NCBI RefSeq assembly: GCF_000374645.1
Contig: NZ_KB894801.1
Span: forward strand, 372,001 to 436,000
DNA length: 64,000 nucleotides
Direction: 5' to 3'
From: Arhodomonas aquaeolei DSM 8974
Lineage (GTDB): Bacteria; Pseudomonadota; Gammaproteobacteria; Nitrococcales; Nitrococcaceae
Under the pieces are notes generated by a model, which did no database searches, was not told the DNA's origin, and saw nothing but the letters and a program-made list of their open reading frames with translations. Shown in pieces: positions 27,229 to 37,157 of this stretch. How positions within the stretch are numbered: the first letter of the stretch is position 1; each line of letters begins with the position of its first letter. Both the position numbers and the translations under genes were made by a program.

Positions 27229-27732
27229 TCATTGACCGCGTTGCGGGAGCGGGATCTCCAGCCAGTCCCGGTAGAACGTCTCGATGTCGGGCTCGAAGTC
27301 GTGGATGACCGGGTACCACGGCGTCGGCGCCTCGACGTCGTGCTGGACGCCGCACTTCGGACAGTAGTACTCGCGGTAGACCTGCCACTCGGGGTCCGGC
27401 GACATCAGCTCCGGGTAGAGCTCGTTGAGCTCGTCCTTGCTGTCACGGACGTGGACGAGGGCCTCGAGCTTCCAGTTCTGGCGATAGTCGCAGAACTCGT
27501 GCCCGCAGGAGCACTGGGTCACCCAGTCGCCGTCGGCGTTGACCACGACGTAGAGGTGGGGCCCCAGCGGCAGGAGTATCGGGTCGTCCCAGTCGACCTT
27601 CTCCTGCAGCACCTCCCGGTAGAGGACGAAACGTTGCGCGTCCTTGGGCATGGAGAGCATGCGGTGGGTCGTCTCCCAGCCCAGGGTGCCGTCGACCAGC
27701 TCCTGGACGTCCTTCTTCGTATAGCTGCTCAT
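27229..27732 (-). CDS. acxC: Acetone carboxylase gamma subunit
   Basis: 167 aa, the expected size of the small subunit. Two Cys pairs (CSCGHEFC and CPKCG) suggest a zinc site, as in known gamma subunits. Conserved start (YTKKDVQELVDGTL) and end (DFEPDIETFYRDWL). With AcxA and AcxB it forms the heterohexamer that uses ATP and bicarbonate to carboxylate acetone to acetoacetate. It lies 15 nt after acxB. Confidence 0.95.
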   Translation of the reverse strand: MSSYTKKDVQELVDGTLGWETTHRMLSMPKDAQRFVLYREVLQEKVDWDDPILLPLGPHLYVVVNADGDWVTQCSCGHEFCDYRQNWKLEALVHVRDSKDELNELYPELMSPDPEWQVYREYYCPKCGVQHDVEAPTPWYPVIHDFEPDIETFYRDWLEIPLPQRGQ

Positions 27733-27747
27733 GATGTGGTCTCTCCC

Positions 27748-30075
27748 CTATTCCTCGACCAGAATCACCTTGCGCACGTCCGGCAGCTCGCCGAGATCCA
27801 TGCGGTGTTCGGGACGCGCCCCGTAGGTGGGCACCCCGAGATCCTCCTCCACGAGCTTCCAGTCCTCGGGCAGCTCCCAGAAGGCCCGGAACTCCTCGAG
27901 GAAACGCTCGCTGAGCCCGAAGCTGCAGGCGAACATCTGCCGGACCTGGGTGGAGGCGTCGTGGGCGATGATCCGCTCACGCTCCTCGCGCATCCACTCG
28001 CGGGTGGGACGGGCCCGGGCGATGCGCTCCTGGCGGATCTCCTCGCGGCGCCGCTGCGTCGCCTCGGCATCCACCCGCCACTGCCCGTCACCGTCCTGAT
28101 GGATCACGGCGCCGTAGACCTTCTCGGCGTAACGCGGCAGCAGGTAGCCGCCGTTGAGGTCCGCCTCGATCCCGGCGGGGGCTCGCTCCAGGGGGTCGCC
28201 GAAGCCGGGTCCGCCGCGGAGGTAGTTGAGGTAGAGGTCGGTGTTCTCGAAGCAGTCCTCCGTGGTCATGCCCTGCTGGTCCCGCTTGACGCGGGCGTTG
28301 GGGCCCAGGTGGTTCTCGTAGTCGGGGTGGTCCGGGTCGGTGTCGCCGCCGAGGGGCAGCGACAGGCCCTTGTCGATGCGCTCGCGCAGCCCCGTGTCGT
28401 GGGCCTCGAAGCGGTAGCCGGTCGCGGCGGGATAGCCGCCCATGAGCCCCCAGTCGCTCACCATGTAGCCGTTGCCCATGAAGTACATGGTCCAGTCGCC
28501 GGCGTTGTGCACCATGCGCAGGGTCTCGAAACCGCAGCCGCCGCGGTACTTGCCGTAGCCGCCGGAGTTGGTCTTGATCGAACGGCCCAGGTAGACGAGG
28601 GGCTCGGCGAGCTCCCAGATCTCCATGTCGCCCATGTCGCCCTCCGGGTTCCAGATCGCGGCGGCATGGTCGAGGCCGTCCTTGACCGCACAGGCACCGG
28701 TGCCCTCGGCGGCGGACTCGAAGCTGTTCACCGCGTGGAGCTCGCCGTCCTGGTTGAAGCCGCCGCCCTGCAGCCAGTTGCTGGTGTTGGCGTTACCGGC
28801 GTTGACCTCTTCCAGGTAGCCGCGGCCGAAGTAGTTCCGGGACAGGCCCCGCCACAGGGCGCTCCATCCCGAGACCAGGAAGTGCCAGGCGTAGGAGTGG
28901 CCGGTACGGCGGTCGTCGGGGTTCATCCAGGTGCCCTTCGGCAGCCGGAAGGTCGTGCCGTAGTAGGCGCCGTCGTTGACCCGCTCCGTGGGCACGAGGG
29001 TCTGGGTCATCATCACCCAGATACCGCTGGTGAACGCCACCTGGTTCGCGTTGAAGGTATGCCAGCCCCAGCGGCTCGCGCCGTCGAAGTCCAGGGTCCA
29101 GGTCCCGTCCTTGTGGATCTCCACGGTGGAGGGCGCGTGCATGATGCTGTTGGTCTTGGCGAACATGGACGGCAGGTGCACGTCCTCGTGCTCGTAGGGC
29201 ACGTCCACGAACGCGACCTGACGCGTCCTGCCGGGGATCGTCAGCGACTTGATGCGGTTCTGCAGGCCGCGGCGCCCGTCCTCGACCACCTCGTAGGCGA
29301 ACTCCTCCCAGGCGTCGATGCCCTCCTCGCGGATGAGCTCCTCGACCATGTCACGGATCATGTGGCAGCCGGCCACCCGGGTGCGCTCGTCGAGGACCCA
29401 GAAGCTGGTGGCCCGCACCGAGCGCTGGCTCTCGTGCAGCCAGTCCTTGTGCAGCCGGTCGTTGGTGCCGGTCTTGCGGCAGGTCACCTGGTAGCCGTCG
29501 CCGAAACGCTGGACCTGGCCGGTGGACATCGACCCGGGCGCCACCGAGCCGGTGTCGATGACGTGGGTGACGCCGCCGACCCAGCCCACCAGCACGCCCT
29601 CGTGGAAGATGGGCACGATGCTGGCGATATCGCAGGGATGCACGTTGCCGATGGAGCAGTCGTTGTTGGTGAAGATGTCACCGGGCTCGATACCGGGATT
29701 GCCCTCCCAGTCGTTCTCGATCATGTACTTGATCGCCGCGCCCATGGTGCCGACATGGATGATGATGCCGGTGGAGGTCACCACGCAGTCGCCGGCGGCG
29801 TTGTAGAGGGTGAAGCACAGCTCCCCCTCCTGCTCGACGATCGGCGAGGCCGCGATCCGCTTGGCCGTCTCGCGGGCGTCGACGACCCCGCCGCGCAGCC
29901 GCGAGAAGATCTTCTCGTAGCGGATCGGCTCGCGTTCCTTCAGGGCCAGGCTCGTGAAGCCGTTGTAATGCCCGGTCTCACGGGTGCGTGCCAGCACCTC
30001 GTCCCGGTGGGACTTGAGCGAGGCACCGCCCCATGTGAGGCCGTCGCGGCCACCCATGTCCATTACTGCACTCAT
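27748..30075 (-). CDS. acxB: Acetone carboxylase alpha subunit (hydantoinase B/HyuB family)
   Basis: 775 aa, near-identical in length to known alpha subunits. HyuB-family segments include IIVHVGTMGAAIKYMIEND, GDIFTNNDCSIGNVHPCD and the glycine-rich GGGF/GGPGFGDPLERAP. This subunit holds the catalytic Mn site in characterised enzymes. Ribosome site GGAGAG before the ATG. Middle gene of acxA-acxB-acxC. Confidence 0.96.
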   Translation of the reverse strand: MSAVMDMGGRDGLTWGGASLKSHRDEVLARTRETGHYNGFTSLALKEREPIRYEKIFSRLRGGVVDARETAKRIAASPIVEQEGELCFTLYNAAGDCVVTSTGIIIHVGTMGAAIKYMIENDWEGNPGIEPGDIFTNNDCSIGNVHPCDIASIVPIFHEGVLVGWVGGVTHVIDTGSVAPGSMSTGQVQRFGDGYQVTCRKTGTNDRLHKDWLHESQRSVRATSFWVLDERTRVAGCHMIRDMVEELIREEGIDAWEEFAYEVVEDGRRGLQNRIKSLTIPGRTRQVAFVDVPYEHEDVHLPSMFAKTNSIMHAPSTVEIHKDGTWTLDFDGASRWGWHTFNANQVAFTSGIWVMMTQTLVPTERVNDGAYYGTTFRLPKGTWMNPDDRRTGHSYAWHFLVSGWSALWRGLSRNYFGRGYLEEVNAGNANTSNWLQGGGFNQDGELHAVNSFESAAEGTGACAVKDGLDHAAAIWNPEGDMGDMEIWELAEPLVYLGRSIKTNSGGYGKYRGGCGFETLRMVHNAGDWTMYFMGNGYMVSDWGLMGGYPAATGYRFEAHDTGLRERIDKGLSLPLGGDTDPDHPDYENHLGPNARVKRDQQGMTTEDCFENTDLYLNYLRGGPGFGDPLERAPAGIEADLNGGYLLPRYAEKVYGAVIHQDGDGQWRVDAEATQRRREEIRQERIARARPTREWMREERERIIAHDASTQVRQMFACSFGLSERFLEEFRAFWELPEDWKLVEEDLGVPTYGARPEHRMDLGELPDVRKVILVEE

Positions 30076-30108
30076 TATGGTCTCTCCTCTCTCTCCTGTC
30101 GGAATCGT

Positions 30109-32253
30109 TTACAGCTGCCTGAGATGGAACAGCCGGTGCTTGTCGAGGTGGGTCTCGAAGCCGTCGGGGACAACGAAGGTGGTGGCCGGCGACTCGATCA
30201 CCACCGGCCCCCGCAGCCGGTTACCCGCCTGCAGCGTCTCCATCTGGTAGAGGTCCGCGTCGTACCAGCGGCCACGCCGGAAGAACCGCCGGGTACCGAG
30301 ATGGGCCTCCGCGGGGGGCGCCTCGCCGGCCTCCGGCTCCACCGGGATCTTCGGCTTGGTGGTATCCACCACCCCGCGCATGATCGCGCCGGTGACGCTG
30401 TAACCGAGCTCCGGTGAGCGGGCCGAGTTGGCGTAGACGCGGCCGTACTGCTCGTTGAAGGCATCGACGAGCTGGTCCCAGTCGTCGGCGGAACCGGCCT
30501 TCGGGATGGGCGAGTCGATCTCCAGGTCGTTGAGCTGGCCGCGGTATTGCATGCGGTAACCGGGCTTGAGCTGCACGTCCGAGGGCGAGAAGCCGTTGAT
30601 ACGGAACTCCTCGATGACCTTCTCGGTGAGCTCCGACCAGCCCTTCTGCAGGGTCTCCGCCGCGCTGCGGCGTTCCGCCTCGCCCGCGTCCGGGGCCAGG
30701 GAGATGTCCTGGCTCATGTCGTAACGGTATTCGAACTCCGCGGCCGCGCAGCCGAACGCCGAGAACCCCGCGGCGAAGGCCGGGACGATGATGTCCTCGA
30801 AGCCCAGGTCCTCGGTGTAGCCGTAGGTGTGCACCGGCCCGGCGCCGCCGTAGGAGAAACACACGAAGTCCTGGGGGTTGTAGCCCTTGGCGCTGACCAT
30901 GGAGCGCAGGTACTGCCGCAGCTCGAAGTCGAGCAGCTCGATGACCCCGGAGGCCGCCTCCTCGACGGGGAGGTTGAGGGGGTCGGCGAGCTGCTCCCTC
31001 ACGGCCTGGTAGGCACGCTCGCGGTCGAGCTTGACCACGCCGCCGAGGAAGTTGTCCGGGTTGAGATAGCCCAGCACGAGGTGGCAGTCGGAGACGGTCA
31101 CGGTCTCCAGCCCGCTGTCGGGCCAGCACACCCCGACGCGGTAGCCGGCGCTGTCGGGCCCGAGCTTGAGCCCGCCGGTGTACGGGTCGAGCCGCACGAA
31201 GCTGCCCGCACCCGCGCCGACGGTGTCCATCGCCACCAGCGGCAGGGACAGCACCAGGCGGGCCATGTCCGGGTCCTGCTTGATGGTGAAGTCGCCACCG
31301 GTGATCAGCGCCATGTCGAAGCTGGTGCCGCCGATGTCCGAGCACGCGATGTTCTTGTAGCCGAGCTGGTCGCCGAGGTACTTGGCGCCGATAACCCCGC
31401 CGATGGGACCGGAAACCAGGGTCCGTGCCAGCTCCTTGGCCTTCCAGCCGATCGTACCGCCGTGGCTCGCCATCACCCGCAGGTCGAAGTGAGTGCCGTG
31501 GTCGCGCAGCCGGTCCGAGATCCGATGGAGGGTCTTGCGGGAGGGCTCGGCGGCGTACGCCTCCAGCACCGTGGTGTTGATCCGGTGGGATTCCTTGCGC
31601 ACCGGGTAGTAGTCCGCCGAGGCGACGATGGTCACGTCCCGCCCCATCTCGCGGGCGACCTCGGTGCACAGGTCGCGGACGCGACGCTCGTGGACCGGAT
31701 TCTTGTACGAGTGCATCAGGCAGATGACGAGCCCGTGGACACCGTCCCCGAGCAGCTCGCGGGCGGCCTCCCGCACCTCCTCGTCACGCAGGGGGATGAC
31801 CACGTCGCCCTTGGAGTCGATGCGTTCGGTCACGCCCCGGGTGTGGCGACGCGGGACCAGCGGCTCGTCGTAGCGGTGGGTGTTGAGGTGCAGACGGTCC
31901 TCGTAGGCATAGCCGAGATACGACTGAATGGCCCGGCCCATCCGGGGGACGTCCTCCATGCCCCGGTTGACGATCAGCCCCACCTCCAGGCCCTTGCGCG
32001 AGACGACCCGGTTGAGCATGGCGGTCCCGGAATACACGGCGGTGACCATGTCCGGGAACGCCTGTTCCACGGTGGTCCCCCACAGCGCCAGGGCGTCCTC
32101 CGCCGAGTTCAGCAGGGCCACGGACTCGTCATCCGGACTGGACTGCGCCTTGCCGACGACGAAGTCGCCGGCGGCATCGACGAAGAAGGTATCGGTCATC
32201 GTGCCCCCGGCATCGATACCCAACACCTCCACGGCCTCGGTATGTGCTTCCAC
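30109..32253 (-). CDS. acxA: Acetone carboxylase beta subunit (hydantoinase A/HyuA family)
   Basis: 714 aa. The N-terminal actin-like ATPase motif IDAGGTMTDTFFVD (residues 13-26) and IACSDIGGTSFDM bind and activate with ATP; PIGGVIGAK and CFSYGGAGPVH are further HyuA marks. It phosphorylates acetone and bicarbonate in known enzymes. The start is GTG with AGGAGGAG upstream. First gene of the operon, transcribed from the sigma-54 promoter at 32310-32325. Confidence 0.96.
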   Translation of the reverse strand: MEAHTEAVEVLGIDAGGTMTDTFFVDAAGDFVVGKAQSSPDDESVALLNSAEDALALWGTTVEQAFPDMVTAVYSGTAMLNRVVSRKGLEVGLIVNRGMEDVPRMGRAIQSYLGYAYEDRLHLNTHRYDEPLVPRRHTRGVTERIDSKGDVVIPLRDEEVREAARELLGDGVHGLVICLMHSYKNPVHERRVRDLCTEVAREMGRDVTIVASADYYPVRKESHRINTTVLEAYAAEPSRKTLHRISDRLRDHGTHFDLRVMASHGGTIGWKAKELARTLVSGPIGGVIGAKYLGDQLGYKNIACSDIGGTSFDMALITGGDFTIKQDPDMARLVLSLPLVAMDTVGAGAGSFVRLDPYTGGLKLGPDSAGYRVGVCWPDSGLETVTVSDCHLVLGYLNPDNFLGGVVKLDRERAYQAVREQLADPLNLPVEEAASGVIELLDFELRQYLRSMVSAKGYNPQDFVCFSYGGAGPVHTYGYTEDLGFEDIIVPAFAAGFSAFGCAAAEFEYRYDMSQDISLAPDAGEAERRSAAETLQKGWSELTEKVIEEFRINGFSPSDVQLKPGYRMQYRGQLNDLEIDSPIPKAGSADDWDQLVDAFNEQYGRVYANSARSPELGYSVTGAIMRGVVDTTKPKIPVEPEAGEAPPAEAHLGTRRFFRRGRWYDADLYQMETLQAGNRLRGPVVIESPATTFVVPDGFETHLDKHRLFHLRQL

Positions 32254-32309
32254 GGTCTCTCCTCCTCGTTGTGCGTTAGCGGACGGCGGATGCCGTCGCC
32301 AGGCGCTAT

Positions 32310-32325
32310 TGCACGGCGTGTGCCA
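32310..32325 (-). promoter_or_regulatory. Sigma-54 (-24/-12) promoter of acxABC
   Basis: Minus strand reads TGGCACACGCCGTGCA: the invariant GG and GC are exactly 10 nt apart and the flanks match the TGGCAC-N5-TTGC consensus at all but one or two positions. It lies about 57 nt upstream of the acxA start and just below a gene for a sigma-54 activator. Confidence 0.88.
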
Positions 32326-32400
32326 GAACGGGCGAGGAGGTGATTGATCGCTGTTTCAAATGGGATTTTATGGATTAACAGGAGCTACCGGGACGCCTGG

Positions 32401-32481
32401 GGAACGTCCGGAAATCGAACGTCCAAACGTTCGACGCACGCCGCTATCGGACGCCGGCAGCAGTGCCGGGATCGAACGCCC
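32401..32481. promoter_or_regulatory. Upstream activator sites for acx operon
   Basis: A perfect inverted repeat with 8-bp arms TCGAACGT/ACGTTCGA spaced by CCAA occupies 32415-32434. Related half-sites GGAACGTCC (32401-32409) and TCGAACGCCC (32472-32481) flank it. All lie 75-170 bp upstream of the -24/-12 promoter, the usual place for a bacterial enhancer-binding protein. Confidence 0.7.
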
Positions 32482-32496
32482 GCGCCGGCCCGGGAT

Positions 32497-34470
<1,974 letters not shown>

Positions 34471-34579
34471 GGCATCCTCCTCGCCCAAACCCGCCGCAGC
34501 GGAACGATGGCTTGTGCCATTCTCGTATTGTCAGGGAACTACATTAGCACCACTGGCCGTCCGTGCCGCACCGCCCCGC

Positions 34580-35356
34580 TCACCGCCGCTTGCGGTTGAG
34601 GAAGGCGTCGATGCCCGCCTGGGCGTCCTCGGCCATCATGTTGCGTGCCATGGTGCGGCTCGCATCGGCATAGGCGTCCGGCAGACTCATGCCGAGCTGG
34701 CGGTAGAACAGCTGCTTGCCGAGCCGCCGCGCGGTGGGCGCCTTGGCGGCGATGGTCTCCGCCAGCCGGTCCACCTCGCCCTCCAGCTCATCGGCGGGCA
34801 CGGCGCGGTTGATCAGGCCGATGCGCGCCGCGGTGGCGGCGTCGATGAACTCGCCGGTGAGCAGCATCTCCATGGCGTGTTTCGGCGCGATGGCCCGGCT
34901 GACCGCCACCGAGGGCGTGCCGCAGAACAGGCCCAGGTTGATGCCGGAGGTGGCGAGACGGGCGTCATCGCTGGCGACGGCGAGGTCGCAGGCGGCGACG
35001 AGCTGGCAACCGGCGCCGGTGGCAATGCCCTGGACCTGGGCGATTACCGGCTGGGGCATACGATTGATCTGCAGCATGAGGTCGCCGCAGGCGTCGAACA
35101 GGGACTGGTGCTCGGCCTCGGTGGTGCCGCTGCGCACCTCGGCGAGGTCATGGCCGGCCGAGAAGGCCTTGCCCTCGGCGGCGATGACCACGACGCGCAC
35201 GGCATCATCGTCCGCCGCCTCCGCCAGCCGCTCGCGCAGATCGTCCAGCAGCTCACGGGTCAGCGGGTTGTAACGCCCGGCGTTGGTGAGCGTCAGGGTG
35301 AGCACGCCGGTATCGCTCATCCGCTCCGTGAATCCACGTTCCATTGTCGCGGCCAT
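34580..35356 (-). CDS. Crotonase-family protein (ECHDC3-like)
   Basis: 258 aa with the crotonase fold: FSAGHDLAEV and GIATGAGCQLVAACDLAVAS form the oxyanion hole. Both catalytic Glu of enoyl-CoA hydratase are absent: the GGGCEL position reads AGCQL, and the PE(I/T) position reads SGI. It is therefore unlikely to be an ordinary hydratase; ECHDC3-type proteins share this. AGGGAGGAG precedes the ATG. The stop lies 110 nt before the acxR start, so it may be transcribed into that region. Any tie to acetone use is inference. Confidence 0.85.
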   Translation of the reverse strand: MAATMERGFTERMSDTGVLTLTLTNAGRYNPLTRELLDDLRERLAEAADDDAVRVVVIAAEGKAFSAGHDLAEVRSGTTEAEHQSLFDACGDLMLQINRMPQPVIAQVQGIATGAGCQLVAACDLAVASDDARLATSGINLGLFCGTPSVAVSRAIAPKHAMEMLLTGEFIDAATAARIGLINRAVPADELEGEVDRLAETIAAKAPTARRLGKQLFYRQLGMSLPDAYADASRTMARNMMAEDAQAGIDAFLNRKRR

Positions 35357-35680
35357 GGTTCTCCTCCCTCTATTCCCCTGTCCACACGGAACACGCCTTG
35401 TGCGGATAGGTTATTCTCCCGCATACTATATATAGGGTGAGTCTTTATCGACAGGCTCGTGGATTCCTTTTCCAGAGAGGTCCCTTATCTCACCCGCTCC
35501 GCGCCCGTGACGAACACGTCGATCCGCGATGGCTCGGCGACGACGTGCCCCTTTTTGCATCTTCATTGCAATGGGGCCGCCCTCAATGTCTCGTCTAAAA
35601 CTGGCTCGCTCGCACGCTGATCTTCTGTCGGGCGGCGCCGGCCTCGCGTCCACGGGCGTGGACGGGAGGACTGTGCACGA
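35357..35680. other. Divergent intergenic region, crotonase / ClC genes
   Basis: About 320 bases with an AT-rich core (CTATATATAG at 35426-35435) that could supply -10 elements on either strand. No riboswitch, including no fluoride (crcB) motif, is seen upstream of the ClC gene. Confidence 0.45.
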
Positions 35681-37006
35681 ATGAACGAACTACTGCTCGG
35701 ACTGCGACGCTCGAAACGCAACCTGCTCTCACCGCTCCTCTGGCGTGTCCGAATCGTCTTCTGGCTGGCCTCCATTGTCGTTGGCCTCGCGGGCGTCGCT
35801 TTCGCGATGGGCGCCGATTACGCCCAGGGCATTCACAACCGTCTCATGGACCTCTCGCCCTGGGCGACCCTGATCATCACCCCGCTGGGCATCGGCGCCC
35901 TCGTCTGGTTCACCGAGCGCTTCATCCCCGCCGCCTCGGGCAGCGGCATCCCCCAGGTCATCGTGGCCCTGCAGGGCCGCACCGGCGACCCGGTGCGCCA
36001 GCGGGTGCTCTCGCCGGTCGTCGGCGTCGCCAAGATCGTGGTGACGATGTTCGGCCTCATGCTCGGCGCCTCCATCGGCCGCGAGGGACCGACCATCCAC
36101 GTCGGTGCGGCGGTGATGCACCTCGCGGGGCGTATCGGCCGTTTCCCGTCACATTACCTCGAGAAGGGCCTTATCCTCGCCGGCGGTGCGGCGGGCCTGT
36201 CGGCGGCGTTCAACACACCACTCGCCGGTGTGGTCTTCGCCATCGAGGAGCTGCACCGGGACTACGAGGAGGGCACCAGCGGCCTCGTGCTGCTCTCGGT
36301 CATCCTCGCGGGTCTGACCTCGCTGGTCGTGATCGGCGACTACGCCTACTTCGGCCACATCTCCACGACCATGCCCCAGGACTGGAGCTGGGTGGCGGTG
36401 CCGGTCTGCGGGCTGGTCGGCGGCCTGGCCGGCGGGCTTTTCTCCTGGACGCTGCAGGTCGGCGTGCGCGGCCTCGGCCCGATCCGCCGCGGCTGGCCGC
36501 TGCTCTTCGGTCTCGGCTGCGGACTGGTGATCGCGCTGATCGGCATTGCCGCAGGCGGGCGTACCTTCGGCACGGGCTACGAGCAGGCCAAGCACCTGCT
36601 GGATGCCGGCTCCATGGCCGAACCGGGGGCGATGCTGAGCACGCCGCTGCTGGCCATCGGCAAGTGGCTCGCCACCGTCGTGTCGTACCTCAGCGGCATC
36701 CCCGGTGGCCTGTTCTCGCCGAGCCTCTCCGCCGGCGCCGAGCTCGGTGCCGCGCTGACCGGCGTTCTACCCTACGCCCCGGCGGGCGTGGTGATCCTTC
36801 TGGGCATGACCGCCTACTTCTCCGGCGTGGTACAGACGCCCATTACCACTTTCGTGATCGTGCTGGAGATGACGGACAACAACGCCATGCTGGTACCGCT
36901 GATGGCCACCAGCGTGATCGCCTTCGGCGTCTCCCGGGCCATCTGCCCCTATCCGGTCTATCACGCCCTGGCCAAGACCTTCATAGGCCGGCGCGACGAC
37001 GCCTGA
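35681..37006 (+). CDS. ClC-family chloride/proton antiporter or channel
   Basis: 441 aa with about 10-12 hydrophobic helices. Signature filters are intact: GSGIPQ, GREGPTIHVGA (with the gating Glu), and GGLFSPSLSAGAELG. An acidic residue follows in AIEELHRDY, consistent with a Cl-/H+ exchanger like E. coli ClcA, but channel versus exchanger cannot be settled by eye. No CBS domains. In a salt-adapted organism it could serve acid resistance or chloride balance. Confidence 0.93.
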   Translation: MNELLLGLRRSKRNLLSPLLWRVRIVFWLASIVVGLAGVAFAMGADYAQGIHNRLMDLSPWATLIITPLGIGALVWFTERFIPAASGSGIPQVIVALQGRTGDPVRQRVLSPVVGVAKIVVTMFGLMLGASIGREGPTIHVGAAVMHLAGRIGRFPSHYLEKGLILAGGAAGLSAAFNTPLAGVVFAIEELHRDYEEGTSGLVLLSVILAGLTSLVVIGDYAYFGHISTTMPQDWSWVAVPVCGLVGGLAGGLFSWTLQVGVRGLGPIRRGWPLLFGLGCGLVIALIGIAAGGRTFGTGYEQAKHLLDAGSMAEPGAMLSTPLLAIGKWLATVVSYLSGIPGGLFSPSLSAGAELGAALTGVLPYAPAGVVILLGMTAYFSGVVQTPITTFVIVLEMTDNNAMLVPLMATSVIAFGVSRAICPYPVYHALAKTFIGRRDDA

Positions 37007-37013
37007 CCCGGCC

Positions 37014-37045
37014 CCTGGCGGTGGCCGTCTACGGTCACCGCCAGG
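37014..37045. terminator. Stem-loop after ClC gene
   Basis: Perfect 10-bp stem (arms 37014-37023 and 37036-37045) enclosing a smaller CCGT/ACGG hairpin, 8 nt after the ClC stop and before the convergent acyl-CoA dehydrogenase. No T-run. Confidence 0.5.
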
Positions 37046-37157
37046 CGGGGCAACGCCGGTCACGGGCCACGGGCGCGGCATCACACGGACACCGACGACG
37101 GCACGGGCGCCGGCGTGCCCTTCGCCCGCCTCCTCATGAAACGGGCCGGCGAGGCCG

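Noticed and set aside
26338-30417. 1359-codon open frame on the plus strand across the acetone carboxylase genes
   Set aside because: It is antisense to acxC, acxB and part of acxA, has low-complexity Val/His/Gly/Asp-rich translation and no domain. Long antisense frames are expected where GC-rich codons exclude stop codons.
35357-35680. Fluoride riboswitch upstream of the ClC gene
   Set aside because: The conserved crcB-motif loops are not present, and the ClC filter is the chloride type (GSGIPQ/GREGP), not a fluoride-exporter variant.
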